The translations under genes and the position numbers were made by a program. A DNA stretch of 50,703 bases from an uncultured Eubacteriales bacterium (GTDB taxonomy: Bacteria; Bacillota; Clostridia; Oscillospirales; Oscillospiraceae). Within the stretch, counting starts at the first letter, position 1. Each line of letters starts with the position of its first letter. The stretch covers positions 1 to 50,703 of the forward strand of contig URCY01000007.1 in the NCBI GenBank assembly GCA_900546415.1, read 5' to 3'. Of this stretch, positions 1 through 8,448 are shown one piece after another. The notes beneath the pieces were generated by a model. That model was given only the letters and a program-made list of their open reading frames with translations. It was not told the DNA's origin and ran no database searches.

Positions 1-292
1 GGAAGTGCGGCGGTTCGCGGCATTTCCGCCGCACCCCCTCCGCACCCGGTTTTCCAAAGAACAGTCAAAGCTGAGCAGTGGTGGTGTAGCAATTATCACT
101 TTCTGTAATGGGACATTTCAAGATGATTCGGGTAATCCTATAGCAATCAACCTATTTAAGGGCACTCACATGATTGCAGTAACGCTTACTGAATCAGGAA
201 TGATATGTATAAATATAATCCTGGCAATCATGCTTTAAAACCGATTGAAATTGGCTGCCGGGAAAAATATGTTAACACGGGAGGGTTCATAT
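1..292. other. Window edge; no well-supported gene
   Basis: A 77-codon plus-strand frame (5-238) is open here, but I see no ribosome binding site before its ATG and recognise no domain. Its first 20 codons are Arg/Pro-rich, whereas the rest (about 60-238) is AT-richer and reads like ordinary protein. It could be the tail of a gene broken upstream or chance coding. The AT-rich character differs from most of the window. Confidence 0.2.
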
Positions 293-700
293 GTGGATAC
301 TATATTGAAAAATAGACGCGTGATTAGACTGATACCGTTTTTTCTTCTGCTTTTGATTCTTCTGTGTGGCTGCGACCCGTCGTTCGAGAAGATCCCGCCC
401 GATTATCCGAATTCGCGCTGGGTCTGCGAAGACCCGCATATCGAGATCGTCGTGGGCGAGCACGACCGCTATACGGCTGCATTTATAGAAGACGACGGCG
501 AGGAAAGACGATTTGCCCTTGATTTCCTCTATGGCGACAGGGTCGGTGCGTATGTGAATTCGCAGGTTGCGTTTAGTGAAGAAACTCGTCTGTTTCGGGG
601 ATATTACAGGGGCACAAAAGATGAATTGACGATTATTCTTCAGGATGGAAAGCTCTGGGATGACGGATATGCAAGGCTGGTTTTTAAACGAGTGGAATAA
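293..700 (+). CDS. Putative lipoprotein, 135 aa, unknown function
   Basis: I do not recognise the family. A GTG start at 293 is chosen because GGGAGG sits 7 bases upstream. Earlier in-frame ATGs at 245 and 269 have no such site. The N terminus is a lipoprotein signal: positive residues (KNRR), a Phe/Leu-rich membrane segment at about 12-25, then the lipobox LLCGC with lipidated Cys27. The mature part is acidic and aromatic with beta-like alternation, so it is probably a small domain anchored outside the membrane. It lies 32 bp before a second lipoprotein gene, so the two may be co-transcribed. No specific function can be proposed. Confidence 0.6.
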   Translation: MDTILKNRRVIRLIPFFLLLLILLCGCDPSFEKIPPDYPNSRWVCEDPHIEIVVGEHDRYTAAFIEDDGEERRFALDFLYGDRVGAYVNSQVAFSEETRLFRGYYRGTKDELTIILQDGKLWDDGYARLVFKRVE

Positions 701-732
701 AGAGATATTTTACGCTGCGATAGGAGGATAAC

Positions 733-1305
733 ATGAAGCGACTGCTTTGCCTACTGTGTGTTTTTTCAATTTTGGCATTGAACGGATGCTCAATGAACCG
801 TTCAAACGAGACGCTCCAAACGCAAGACGCCGGGTCTGCTGCGGCGACCGGGGACAAGCTCCATGATCCCCAATTCGCCCGGAGACAATACACGGATGAG
901 GAATTGGATGAAATACAAGCTGCTTTTCAGCGATCGCAATACAATCGGGAGGACACCGTTACAAGCTATGATCCGCCGTTTCTCGACAACGGCGCGCAAA
1001 ATGTGGCCGGTTTCTTTGGCGGGACAAAGCTGCTGCTTTGCTATTTTGGTGCGGACGGGGCGCTGCTTGGCACGCAAGAAAACGAGTATTCCGTGCAAAG
1101 CGCAGAATTTGACGCGATCGCGGTCGGCGATTCGCTGCAAGACGTGATCGCGGTGGATCCGAACGGCTCTTATCTGTTTCTACAAACCGGAAGGAACGAT
1201 CAGCCGCACACCTCCACGCACTACACACCGGACAGGCAAGAAATCGTTATTACATATGACGAGAATGATGCCGTTCAAGAGGTCACGAAAACGCCGTTTA
1301 CCTAA
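733..1305 (+). CDS. Putative lipoprotein, 190 aa, unknown function
   Basis: AGGAGG lies 6 bases before the ATG. Residues 1-18 form a short lipoprotein signal (MKR followed by a Leu/Cys-rich core) ending in the lipobox LNGC, with lipidated Cys19. The next 30 residues are a low-complexity Ser/Thr/Ala/Asn linker, followed by a globular part of about 140 residues. The C-terminal third (EIVITYDENDAVQEVTKTPF) looks like a beta-hairpin, as in small extracytoplasmic domains that track recurrence of a signal. I cannot name the family. It follows the 293-700 lipoprotein by 32 bp. About 250 bp of non-coding DNA separate it from the brnQ promoter. Confidence 0.65.
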   Translation: MKRLLCLLCVFSILALNGCSMNRSNETLQTQDAGSAAATGDKLHDPQFARRQYTDEELDEIQAAFQRSQYNREDTVTSYDPPFLDNGAQNVAGFFGGTKLLLCYFGADGALLGTQENEYSVQSAEFDAIAVGDSLQDVIAVDPNGSYLFLQTGRNDQPHTSTHYTPDRQEIVITYDENDAVQEVTKTPFT

Positions 1306-1557
1306 GAGCGGAGGCTTGCTATGCAGCTCACTTGATTTAAGTTGGCTGCCTATGGTGGATTTTTCTTGCATGTGAAAGCAAGTGAATTGCGTGAAAAATA
1401 GCTGAATCCCACTTTGGAATAGTCGGCGGCTGTTTTAAAAGAGAAAGGGGAGCTGCACCGCACGAAGACGCCGGCGCAAGGGAGCTGCTGCAAGTTCCGC
1501 GTGACGCGAAGCAAAAGGCCGTAAGGCGCGATCATAGAAGAGCCATTAAAAGAGGGC

Positions 1558-1586
1558 TTGACAAAAGGCGCAAATTCCGGTACAAT
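1558..1586 (+). promoter_or_regulatory. Sigma-A promoter of the T-box/brnQ transcript
   Basis: TTGACA (1558-1563), a 17-bp spacer and TACAAT (1581-1586) make a near-perfect vegetative promoter. It lies just upstream of the T-box leader, so the leader RNA would begin near 1593. Confidence 0.85.
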
Positions 1587-1592
1587 AAACAA

Positions 1593-1880
1593 AACCGAAT
1601 CGAAAAAGCGATGACGAAGACGGATTTGAAGCACGGCCATACAGAGAGCCGGGGGCGGTGGAAGCCCGGCAGACTGGTTTCAAAATATCCCATCCCTTCT
1701 GAGCTGAAGCGCCCCAAAGCACTGCGAGTAGGGGCTTCCGCGTATGCTGCGTGAGTGCATAGGGCTTGCTGGAGTCTGAAAGAGGTGCGGCTTCTGCCGC
1801 GCAATTTGAGTGGTACCGCGGGTATTGTGAAAACAAGGCTCGTCTCAAAGCAATTTGAGACGAGCCTTTTTATTTTTTGC
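1593..1880 (+). promoter_or_regulatory. T-box riboswitch leader controlling brnQ
   Basis: The leader contains the hallmark T-box sequence (AGTGGTACCGCGG, about 1809-1821). Its TGGT bulge can pair with an uncharged tRNA ending ACCA. Upstream is a stem-I-like region with an apical motif GCCGGGGGCGGTGGAAGCC (about 1647-1665). Downstream is a terminator hairpin: AGGCTCGTCTCAAA pairs with TTTGAGACGAGCCT at 1836-1867 and is followed by T5ATTTTTT. Binding of uncharged tRNA is expected to favour the antiterminator and allow brnQ transcription. The specifier is not certain. ATC codons at 1687-1689 or 1692-1694 on the 3' side of stem I would read isoleucine, which fits a branched-chain amino acid carrier. 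Confidence 0.88.
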
Positions 1881-1899
1881 CAAAAGAGAGGAAAATGAG

Positions 1900-3219
1900 A
1901 TGAAACTTGAAAAAAGAAAGCTCCTTGTGGTCAGTGTGATGCTGTTTGCACTGTTTTTCGGCGCCGGGAATCTGATTTTCCCACCCTTTTTGGGGCAGAA
2001 CGCCGGGTCGCACACGTTCCCGGCCATGCTTGGATTTTTGGCGACGGCTGTCGTGCTGCCGGTTCTGGGCGTGGTCGTCGTGGCGCGGTTCGACGGGCTG
2101 CAGCGGCTTGGACAGCAGGTAGGCAGGCGCTTCGCGCTGGTGTTCACTGTGCTGATCTATCTCTCGATCGGTCCCGAGCTTGGGATTCCGCGCGCGGCGT
2201 CCGTTCCGTTCGAGATGGCGGTCGCGCCGTATCTGCCTGACGGTGCGAACGCAGCGGTCTGGATGGCGGCGTATTCGCTCGTGTTTTTCCTCGTGGCGCT
2301 ATGGCTGTGCCTGAACCCGGGCAAGCTCGTCGACCGCATCGGCCGGGGACTGACGCCCGCGCTGCTCGTGCTGCTGGCGGTGCTGCTCTTCAGCTTCCTG
2401 TTCCGGGGCAAAACGCTGATCGCCGCCCCGCAGGAGGCCTATCGGCAGGCGCCCTTCCTCAAGGGCTTTGCGGAGGGCTATAACACGATGGACACGATCG
2501 CCGCGCTGAATTTCGGCCTCGTGATCTCCACCACGCTCGGCGCATTTGGCCTGAAGGAAAAGCGCGATAAAATGCGCTGCACGGTGCTGGCAGGCGTCCT
2601 TGCGGGAACGATCCTTGTCTTGGTCTATGCGGCGCTGGCGTACATGGGTATGTGCAGCTCCGGGGTCTATGAAATTCAGGAAAACGGCGCATGGACGCTC
2701 CGCTGCATTGTCTATCAGGTATTCGGGAAGACCGGCGCGGTGCTGCTGGCGGCGATCTTCACGCTGGCCTGTCTGACGACCTGTGTCGGCCTCATCAACT
2801 CGATCTCGCAGTACTTTTCCGTGCTGTTCCGCCGCGTCTCTTACCGCGCTTGGGTGCTGATCATCACGTTTTTCTCCTTCCTCGTGTGCAATCTCGGCCT
2901 GAATATGATCCTGAGTATCTCGGTGCCGATCCTGAACGCGATCTATCCGGTCGCCATTGTGTTGATCCTGCTCGGTCTGAGCCACAGGCTTTGGAAAAAG
3001 AACCGTTATGCATACCCGATGACCGTAGCGGGGACGGCCGCGGTAAGCATCGTCTATGCGCTCGACGGGGCAGGGGTGCCGCTGGGCTTTTTGGGCAGAG
3101 CGTTTGACAAGCTGCCATTGTACGGCATGGGCTTTGGCTGGGTGAGCGTTGCGGGAGGAATGCTGCTGCTCAGCCTTGTGCTGAAGCTTGCCGTGCGGCG
3201 GAAAAGCGCGGGGGAATGA
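1900..3219 (+). CDS. brnQ: Branched-chain amino acid carrier BrnQ (LIV-II type)
   Basis: A 439-residue integral membrane protein, the usual length of sodium-coupled branched-chain amino acid carriers. The N-terminal signature LFFGAGNLIFPPFLG (about residues 17-31) is diagnostic of BrnQ, and roughly 12 hydrophobic spans follow. The start is ATG 1900 (MKLEKRKLL) because GAGAGG lies 8 bases upstream. The earlier ATG at 1855 is inside the T-box terminator hairpin. The gene is controlled by the upstream T-box, so uptake should rise when the cognate tRNA is uncharged. It converges on the LIV-I ABC operon, giving the cell two separate branched-chain uptake systems in one 7-kb stretch. Confidence 0.95.
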   Translation: MKLEKRKLLVVSVMLFALFFGAGNLIFPPFLGQNAGSHTFPAMLGFLATAVVLPVLGVVVVARFDGLQRLGQQVGRRFALVFTVLIYLSIGPELGIPRAASVPFEMAVAPYLPDGANAAVWMAAYSLVFFLVALWLCLNPGKLVDRIGRGLTPALLVLLAVLLFSFLFRGKTLIAAPQEAYRQAPFLKGFAEGYNTMDTIAALNFGLVISTTLGAFGLKEKRDKMRCTVLAGVLAGTILVLVYAALAYMGMCSSGVYEIQENGAWTLRCIVYQVFGKTGAVLLAAIFTLACLTTCVGLINSISQYFSVLFRRVSYRAWVLIITFFSFLVCNLGLNMILSISVPILNAIYPVAIVLILLGLSHRLWKKNRYAYPMTVAGTAAVSIVYALDGAGVPLGFLGRAFDKLPLYGMGFGWVSVAGGMLLLSLVLKLAVRRKSAGE

Positions 3220-3252
3220 CGGACGCGGCTTTGCATGAGGACAGCTAAATTC

Positions 3253-3297
3253 CGACAAAAAATCCTTGGGACGATCTGTCCCAAGGATTTTTTGTCG
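3253..3297. terminator. Bidirectional terminator between brnQ and livF
   Basis: A perfect 20-bp stem (CGACAAAAAATCCTTGGGAC with its complement) and a 5-base loop. Runs of six A and six T within the stem arms give U-tracts in both directions. It serves rightward brnQ and the leftward liv operon. Confidence 0.9.
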
Positions 3298-3309
3298 AAT
3301 CGGCGGAAC

Positions 3310-4020
3310 TCAGCCGCCGAGATATGCCTTTTTTACGTTCTCGCTATTGGCCAGCTCGACGCCCGTGCCGCTCAGCGTGATCTTGCCGGTCTCAAGCACA
3401 TAGCCGCGGTCGGCGATCGAGAGCGCCATCTGCGCATTCTGCTCGACGAGCAGAATGGTCGTGCCGTTCCGATGCAGCGTGCGGATGATCTCGAAGATCT
3501 GCTCGACCAGGATCGGAGCGAGACCCATAGACGGCTCGTCGAGCATCAGCAGCTTCGGAGAGGACATCAGCGCGCGCCCCATGGCGAGCATCTGCTGCTC
3601 ACCGCCGGAGAGCGTCCCGCCGATCTGACGGCGGCGCTCCTTCAGGCGCGGAAACTGCTCATAGACCTGCTCGAGCAGGGGCTTGACCGCTTCCTTCTTC
3701 TGCGTATAAGCGCCCATTTCCAGATTTTCCTCAACGGTCATTTGCAGGAAGATCCGGCGTCCCTCCGGGACGAGCGCAAGGCCGCGCGAAACGATGCTGT
3801 GCGGCGAAACGGAGGCCAGATTCTCGCCCATGAAGCTGACTGAGCCGGACTTCGGATGCAGCAGACCGGCAATGGTGTTCAGCGTGGTGGTTTTGCCCGC
3901 GCCGTTCGCGCCGATCAGCGTGACGACCTCACCGGCGTTGACTGTGAAGGAAATGCCCTTGATTGCACGGATCGAGCCGTAAAAAACGGCAATGTTGTTC
4001 ACATTCAGAATTTCCTGCAT
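3310..4020 (-). CDS. livF: Branched-chain amino acid ABC transporter ATPase LivF
   Basis: A 236-residue ABC ATPase of the short LivF type, last gene of the liv operon. It carries Walker A (GANGAGKTT), a Q-loop region, the ABC signature LSGGEQQ and Walker B (LLMLDEPSMGLAP). The LivF hallmark EPSMGLAPILVEQIF is present. The start is ATG 4020 (MQEILNV), preceded by AGGAGG 8 bases upstream. It begins 4 bp after livG stops. LivF pairs with LivG as the two cytoplasmic motor subunits of the LIV-I permease. The gene ends just before the bidirectional terminator shared with brnQ. Confidence 0.95.
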   Translation of the reverse strand: MQEILNVNNIAVFYGSIRAIKGISFTVNAGEVVTLIGANGAGKTTTLNTIAGLLHPKSGSVSFMGENLASVSPHSIVSRGLALVPEGRRIFLQMTVEENLEMGAYTQKKEAVKPLLEQVYEQFPRLKERRRQIGGTLSGGEQQMLAMGRALMSSPKLLMLDEPSMGLAPILVEQIFEIIRTLHRNGTTILLVEQNAQMALSIADRGYVLETGKITLSGTGVELANSENVKKAYLGG

Positions 4021-4024
4021 GGGT

Positions 4025-4879
4025 TCACGCCTCCTTTTGCTTGCCGAGATAGGCCTCAATGACGGCCGGATTGGCTTGGATCTCGTTGGCCGTGCCCTTG
4101 GCGATGACCTGCCCGAAATTCAGCACACAGATGCCCTCGCAGATGCCCATGACCAGGTTCATGTCGTGCTCGATGAGCATGACGGCAATGTGGAAGGTAT
4201 CACGGATTTTGACGATGTTCTCCATCAGCTCGGCCGTCTCGGACGGGTTCATGCCGGCGGCCGGCTCGTCGAGCAGCAGCAGCTTCGGGTTCGTTGCGAG
4301 AGCGCGGACGATCTCAAGCCTGCGCTGCGCGCCGTAGGGGAGGGAACCGGCTTCATAACCCGCCATATCCTGCATATTGAAGATGGACAGCAGCTCCATG
4401 GCTCGCTCATGTGCGCGCTTTTCCTGCTTCCAATAGCGCGGCAGACGCAGAATGGACTCGAGCAGCGTGTAGCTCATGGAATTGTGCAGACCGATCTTGA
4501 CGTTATCCTCGACGGTCAGCTTGTTGAACAGACGGATGTTCTGGAAGGTACGGGCGATGCCCATGCGGTTGATCTGGACGGTGGACTTGCCCGAGCAGTC
4601 CATGCCGTCGACGATGATCGTGCCGCGCGTGGGCTGATAGACGCCGGTCAGCAGGTTGAAGACCGTGGTCTTGCCTGCGCCGTTCGGGCCGATCAGACCT
4701 GCGATCTCCGTCCGGCCGATGGTCAGATTAAAGTCGTCCACGGCGCGCAGACCGCCGAAGTCGATGCCGAGATGAATGCACTCGAGGATCGGGTGCTCGC
4801 CGATGTCGCGCTCTGGAATGATGGAATTGCTCGGGACGGCGACCATTTTGCCCTTCACGAAGCGATGCTGTTCGCTCAT
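4025..4879 (-). CDS. livG: Branched-chain amino acid ABC transporter ATPase LivG
   Basis: A 284-residue ATPase, longer than LivF and carrying the C-terminal LivG extension with EIQANPAVIEAYLG. Walker A is GPNGAGKTT, the signature region is LPYGAQRR (the LivG form of LSGGQ) and Walker B is LLLLDEPAAGMNP. The first about 28 residues before HPILECIHLG are an unusually long N-terminal lead for LivG. The ATG at 4879 overlaps the livM stop by 4 bp (ATGA), so translational coupling is likely. Confidence 0.95.
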   Translation of the reverse strand: MSEQHRFVKGKMVAVPSNSIIPERDIGEHPILECIHLGIDFGGLRAVDDFNLTIGRTEIAGLIGPNGAGKTTVFNLLTGVYQPTRGTIIVDGMDCSGKSTVQINRMGIARTFQNIRLFNKLTVEDNVKIGLHNSMSYTLLESILRLPRYWKQEKRAHERAMELLSIFNMQDMAGYEAGSLPYGAQRRLEIVRALATNPKLLLLDEPAAGMNPSETAELMENIVKIRDTFHIAVMLIEHDMNLVMGICEGICVLNFGQVIAKGTANEIQANPAVIEAYLGKQKEA

Positions 4880-5955
4880 TTTGACTCCTCCTCTCCGACG
4901 GATGCCGTCTGCTTGGGCTTCTTGATGCCGCTGACGAGTCTGCCAAGGAAGCCCTTGATGGTCGGGTTGTTCGTTGTCAGCATGACCAGGATCAGCACGA
5001 TCGCGTAGACCAGCATCCGGTAATCGGCGAACTGACGCAGCGCCTCGGGCAGGATGGTCAACACAGTCGCGGCGATGATCGAGCCGAGCATGTTGCCCTG
5101 ACCGCCAAGCACGACGAAGACAAGGATCAGGATCGACGCGTTGAAATCGAACTTCGAGGCGATGATGGTGTTCTGCCCGAGACCGAACAGTGCGCCGCCG
5201 ACGCCTGCAATGGCGGCCGAGATCACGAAGGCCATCATTTTATAGGTCGTGATGTTGATGCCGACGGATTCCACGGCGATGCGGTTATCACGAATCGCCA
5301 TGATCGCGCGTCCGGCGCGGCTGCGCACCAGATGGAAGATGATGAACAGGGAGAGCAGGATGAGGATCGCGCCCGCGAGGAAGGTCGAGAGCTTCCGGAT
5401 GCCGGGCACACCCATTGCGCCGCTGAGGATCATACGGCCGCCGGTCTGCAGCTCGATCGTATTTTTCAGGAAGGAGGCGTGCAGGCCGTTGGCGTCGATG
5501 CCGATGTACAGATTATTGACGAGGGACTTGATGATCTCGCCGAAGGCGAGGGTCACAATGGCAAGGTAGTCGCCGTTGAGCCGCAGGACCGGGATGCCGA
5601 TCAGCAGACCGATGATCGCGGCCAGCAGCGCGCCGCTTGTGAGCGCGATGATAAGGATCCAAGTGTCCGGAATGCCGGAGCCGTTGAGCGCGGAGGCGAT
5701 CACCGTTCCGGTGAAGGCGCCGATGCTCATGAATCCGGCGTGTCCGAGGGAAAGCTCGCCGAGCACGCCGACCGTGAGGTTCAGCGACAGCGCCATGATG
5801 ACATAGGCGCAGATCGGCACAAGCTGCCCCTTTAAGGTGGAGGACAGGCCGCCGGTGCTGCTCAGGATCTGCATCACAATGAAGGCCGCGAGCACAACGG
5901 CATAGGTCAGGTAGTCCTTTTTTGCGGTTTTGCTGAGTTTTCTCGTTTTCATCAT
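4876..5955 (-). CDS. livM: Branched-chain amino acid ABC transporter permease LivM
   Basis: About 359 residues with eight or more hydrophobic spans. It has the LivM features ALSLNLTVGVLGELSLGHAGF (about residues 55-75) and RAGRAIMAIRDN, the coupling-helix region that meets the ATPases. I place the start at ATG 5955 (MMKTRK), 7 bases after the livH stop, with a weak AGGTG in front. The ATG at 5952 is equally possible. The open frame continues upstream to 5976 inside livH. LivM and LivH form the membrane channel of the LIV-I system. Confidence 0.93.
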   Translation of the reverse strand: MMKTRKLSKTAKKDYLTYAVVLAAFIVMQILSSTGGLSSTLKGQLVPICAYVIMALSLNLTVGVLGELSLGHAGFMSIGAFTGTVIASALNGSGIPDTWILIIALTSGALLAAIIGLLIGIPVLRLNGDYLAIVTLAFGEIIKSLVNNLYIGIDANGLHASFLKNTIELQTGGRMILSGAMGVPGIRKLSTFLAGAILILLSLFIIFHLVRSRAGRAIMAIRDNRIAVESVGINITTYKMMAFVISAAIAGVGGALFGLGQNTIIASKFDFNASILILVFVVLGGQGNMLGSIIAATVLTILPEALRQFADYRMLVYAIVLILVMLTTNNPTIKGFLGRLVSGIKKPKQTASVGEEESK

Positions 5956-5962
5956 GCCGCAC

Positions 5963-6844
5963 CTACACTTTCTCACGGATCTTCTTGCCGAGCAGACCGG
6001 TCGGCTTGACGAGCAGGATCACGATCAGAACGGCAAACACAATGGCATTGGAGAGCTCGGTGGAGATATATGCGCTGGAGAGAATCTCGATGATGCCGAG
6101 CAGAACGCCGCCGAGCAGTGCGCCGGGGATCGAGCCGATGCCGCCGAACACGGCCGCTGTGAAGGCCTTGATGCCGGGCATGGAGCCGGTGGTCGGCTGT
6201 AGGGTCGGATAGGCCGAGCAGAGCAGCACGCCCGCAATGGCGGCCAGCGCCGAGCCGATGGCGAAGGTGACGGAGATCGTCAGATTGACGTTGATGCCCA
6301 TGAGCTGCGCGGCGCCCTTGTCCTCGGAGCAGGCGCGCATGGCCTTGCCCATTTTCGTCTTGCCGGTGAAGAGGGTCAGCGCGACCATGATGACGATGCA
6401 GGCGGCGATCGTGACAAGCGTGGCTACGCGGACGGTCATTTCGCCGTTGAACAGATGAATGGCGGAGTCGCCGAACACGGACGGGAAGACCTTCGGGTTC
6501 GACGACCAGAGCAGCTGCGCGGCGTTTTGCAGGAAATAGCTCATGCCGATGGCAGTGATGAGCACGGCCAGAGACGGCGCGGCGCGCAGGGGCTTATAGG
6601 CGAGTCGCTCGATGAGAATGCCGAGCGCTGTGCAGACCAGCACGGCCAGCAGGATGCCGACGAGCGGGGGCAGACCGAAGCTGGAGACGGCGAAGAAGCA
6701 GATATACGCGCCGACCATGATGATATCGCCGTGGGCAAAGTTCAGCATCTTGGCGATGCCGTAAACCATGGTATAGCCCAGGGCAATGATCGCGTAAACG
6801 CTGCCGAGACTCACGCCGTTGATGAGATGGTTCAAAAAACTCAC
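5963..6844 (-). CDS. livH: Branched-chain amino acid ABC transporter permease LivH
   Basis: A permease of about 293 residues. It has the family N terminus FLNHLINGVSLGSVYAII and IALGYTMVYGIAKMLNFAHG, and later MRACSEDKGAAQLMGIN, the loop that contacts the ATPases. The frame is open to an ATG at 6895, but those extra 17 codons run through a miniature repeat element, and LivH proteins normally begin just before FLxxLINGLSLGS. The GTG at 6844 is therefore the more likely start. The purine-rich AAGAGAG upstream is a weak ribosome binding site. It is the second gene of the operon, 167 bp after livK. Confidence 0.92.
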   Translation of the reverse strand: MSFLNHLINGVSLGSVYAIIALGYTMVYGIAKMLNFAHGDIIMVGAYICFFAVSSFGLPPLVGILLAVLVCTALGILIERLAYKPLRAAPSLAVLITAIGMSYFLQNAAQLLWSSNPKVFPSVFGDSAIHLFNGEMTVRVATLVTIAACIVIMVALTLFTGKTKMGKAMRACSEDKGAAQLMGINVNLTISVTFAIGSALAAIAGVLLCSAYPTLQPTTGSMPGIKAFTAAVFGGIGSIPGALLGGVLLGIIEILSSAYISTELSNAIVFAVLIVILLVKPTGLLGKKIREKV

Positions 6845-6878
6845 GGGGCTCTCAACTCTCTTTCTTTCGTTCTTTCTT

Positions 6879-6933
6879 GGAACCTTCTGAATCAATCAGC
6901 GCTGATCGCTCTTGCAAGTTCATCAGAGGTTCC
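6879..6933. mobile_element. 55-bp deleted copy of the GGAACCTCTGA miniature element
   Basis: It begins GGAACCTTCTGAATCAATC and ends CATCAGAGGTTCC, matching the two ends of the 159-bp elements at 33820 and 42381, with the middle missing. The flanks repeat CTT (6876-6878 and 6934-6936). It lies in the spacer between livK and livH, so it is part of the operon transcript. Confidence 0.75.
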
Positions 6934-6947
6934 CTTGTATTTATGCC

Positions 6948-6983
6948 GGAAAGGGCTGCCTGCTGGGGGCAGCCCTTTCCGGG
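6948..6983 (-). terminator. Intercistronic stem-loop after livK
   Basis: GGAAAGGGCTGCC pairs with GGGCAGCCCTTTCC around a short loop. There is no U-tract on the minus-strand side. It is better read as an attenuating or 3'-end-protecting hairpin than as a full terminator. It would let the binding-protein message accumulate above the downstream permease genes. Confidence 0.7.
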
Positions 6984-7011
6984 AAATCCGCAATGATTTC
7001 TGATTCCTGTA

Positions 7012-8208
7012 TCAGTCCATGCCGACGTAAGCGCCGTTCTGGATGACCATGCCCTTCGGCTCCTTGGTGACGGCGCCGGAGGCATCCCACGTCATGTTCT
7101 CGCCGGTCAGGCCGCTATACGTGAAGTCCGAAGCGGTGAAGGCAGTCTTGAGTGCCTCGCAGAGCGCGCTTGCATCCATGTCGGGCGTAGCGTTGCTCTT
7201 GACGAGCGCATTATAAATCGCATAGATGCAGTCATACGCATCGGCTGCGAACTGGTTCGGAACATCCTTATATTGCTCCTGATATTTTTTCACAAAGCTC
7301 TGGGTCTTCTCGTCGGTGGAGTCTGCGTTGAACGGGGTCAGCAGCATGACGCCCTCGGCCAAAGAGGTGTCAAAGCCTTCGATGGTCAGAATGCCGTCCA
7401 TGCCGTCCACGCCGAAGAAGGTGGGCTTATAGCCGATGTCGTTGGACTGACGCAGGATCAGCGAGGCCGGAGTGTAGTACATCGGCAGGAAGATCAGGTC
7501 TGCGCCGTTGTCCTTTGCATCGGCAATCTGCACGGAGAAGTCGTTCTGCGTGTCTTCGGTGAAGGTCGTGGTCGAAACGACACTCAGACCCAGCTCCTTG
7601 GCCTTGGTCATGAAGCTGTTATAGATGCCGGTGGAATAGACGTCGTCGTTCTTATAGATGATGGCGATCTTCGTTCCGAGCTTCTTCTCGGAGATGTACT
7701 GCGCGGAGGCGGAGCCTTGGTTCGGATCCATGAAGCACATCTGGAAGGTGTTGGCCTTGCGCTCAACGTCGATCGTGCCGGTCAGCGGGTTCTGCACGCC
7801 GCCGAGCACGTCGGTGGAGGAGGCGGACGGCGTCAGGCAGAAGATGTTGTCAGCCGAGGATTCGGCGGAGGTCGCCACGCAGGGCGTAGAGGTGACGGAG
7901 CCGAGGAAGATCTGCATACCCCAGTCCTTCAGCGTGTTATAGCCGTTGACGGATTTCTCCGCGTCGTGGGCATCGTCCTCGTACCGCAGCTCAAGCTGGA
8001 TACCGCCCAGCGCGTTGACCTCGTCGACGGCGATCTGCGCGCCGTTTTTAACGGCGTTACCGTAGATCGCCGCGCCGCCGGTCAGCGGGCCGCAGCCGCC
8101 GATCTTAAACACGGCAGCGTCGGATTTGTTGCTGTCGTTCTTGCCGCAGCCGGCGAAGACAACGAGCAGCATCGCCATGGCGAGGAGCATCGCAAGCATT
8201 TTTTTCAT
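7012..8208 (-). CDS. livK: Branched-chain amino acid binding lipoprotein (LivK/LivJ type)
   Basis: A 398-residue extracytoplasmic solute-binding protein of the Peripla_BP_6 kind. It has a lipoprotein signal with lipidated Cys21 (lipobox VFAGC), then FKIGGCGPLTGGAAIYGNAVKNG, the typical opening of LIV binding proteins. The two-lobed domain spans about residues 33-395. The start ATG at 8208 has AAAGGGG upstream. It is the first gene of the operon and has its own promoter. It is separated from livH by a strong hairpin and a miniature element, consistent with higher expression than the membrane parts. The exact ligand (Leu/Ile/Val or another amino acid) is inferred from the operon. Confidence 0.93.
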   Translation of the reverse strand: MKKMLAMLLAMAMLLVVFAGCGKNDSNKSDAAVFKIGGCGPLTGGAAIYGNAVKNGAQIAVDEVNALGGIQLELRYEDDAHDAEKSVNGYNTLKDWGMQIFLGSVTSTPCVATSAESSADNIFCLTPSASSTDVLGGVQNPLTGTIDVERKANTFQMCFMDPNQGSASAQYISEKKLGTKIAIIYKNDDVYSTGIYNSFMTKAKELGLSVVSTTTFTEDTQNDFSVQIADAKDNGADLIFLPMYYTPASLILRQSNDIGYKPTFFGVDGMDGILTIEGFDTSLAEGVMLLTPFNADSTDEKTQSFVKKYQEQYKDVPNQFAADAYDCIYAIYNALVKSNATPDMDASALCEALKTAFTASDFTYSGLTGENMTWDASGAVTKEPKGMVIQNGAYVGMD

Positions 8209-8319
8209 TTTCTTTTTCCCCTTTCACGAGTAATGAATATCATACCGCGCTCGTCCGGAAGAACGATGGCGGAATGTTACGGAAGTGTGCAATCGTTGCT
8301 TGTAAGAAAAATTTGTTAT

Positions 8320-8349
8320 ACTATACCGTTTTAAAGCGGAAAAGTCAAT
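8320..8349 (-). promoter_or_regulatory. Promoter of the liv operon
   Basis: Read leftward: TTGACT (8349-8344), an 18-bp spacer and TATAGT (8325-8320), about 110 bp before livK. The A+T-rich surroundings fit a sigma-A promoter. Confidence 0.65.
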
Positions 8350-8435
8350 TGAAAATTTATACGAAGGATTTGAAAAAAGCTGTTTCATACAGGGCAAAAT
8401 GACGAAAAGCACGGAAAAAAGTGAATAAAAGCTGA

Positions 8436-8448
8436 ATTCAGAGGTTCC
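8436..8448. repeat. Solo end of the GGAACCTCTGA miniature element
   Basis: ATTCAGAGGTTCC matches the right end of the elements at 33820 and 42381. No partner end is visible nearby. It abuts the stop codon (8449-8451) of the membrane acyltransferase gene, the same position the 42381 copy takes beside the deacetylase gene. It is probably a remnant. Confidence 0.5.

Noticed and set aside
6948..6983. A full intrinsic terminator after livK
   Set aside because: The hairpin is strong, but neither side has a T-run, and livHMGF depend on transcription from the livK promoter.
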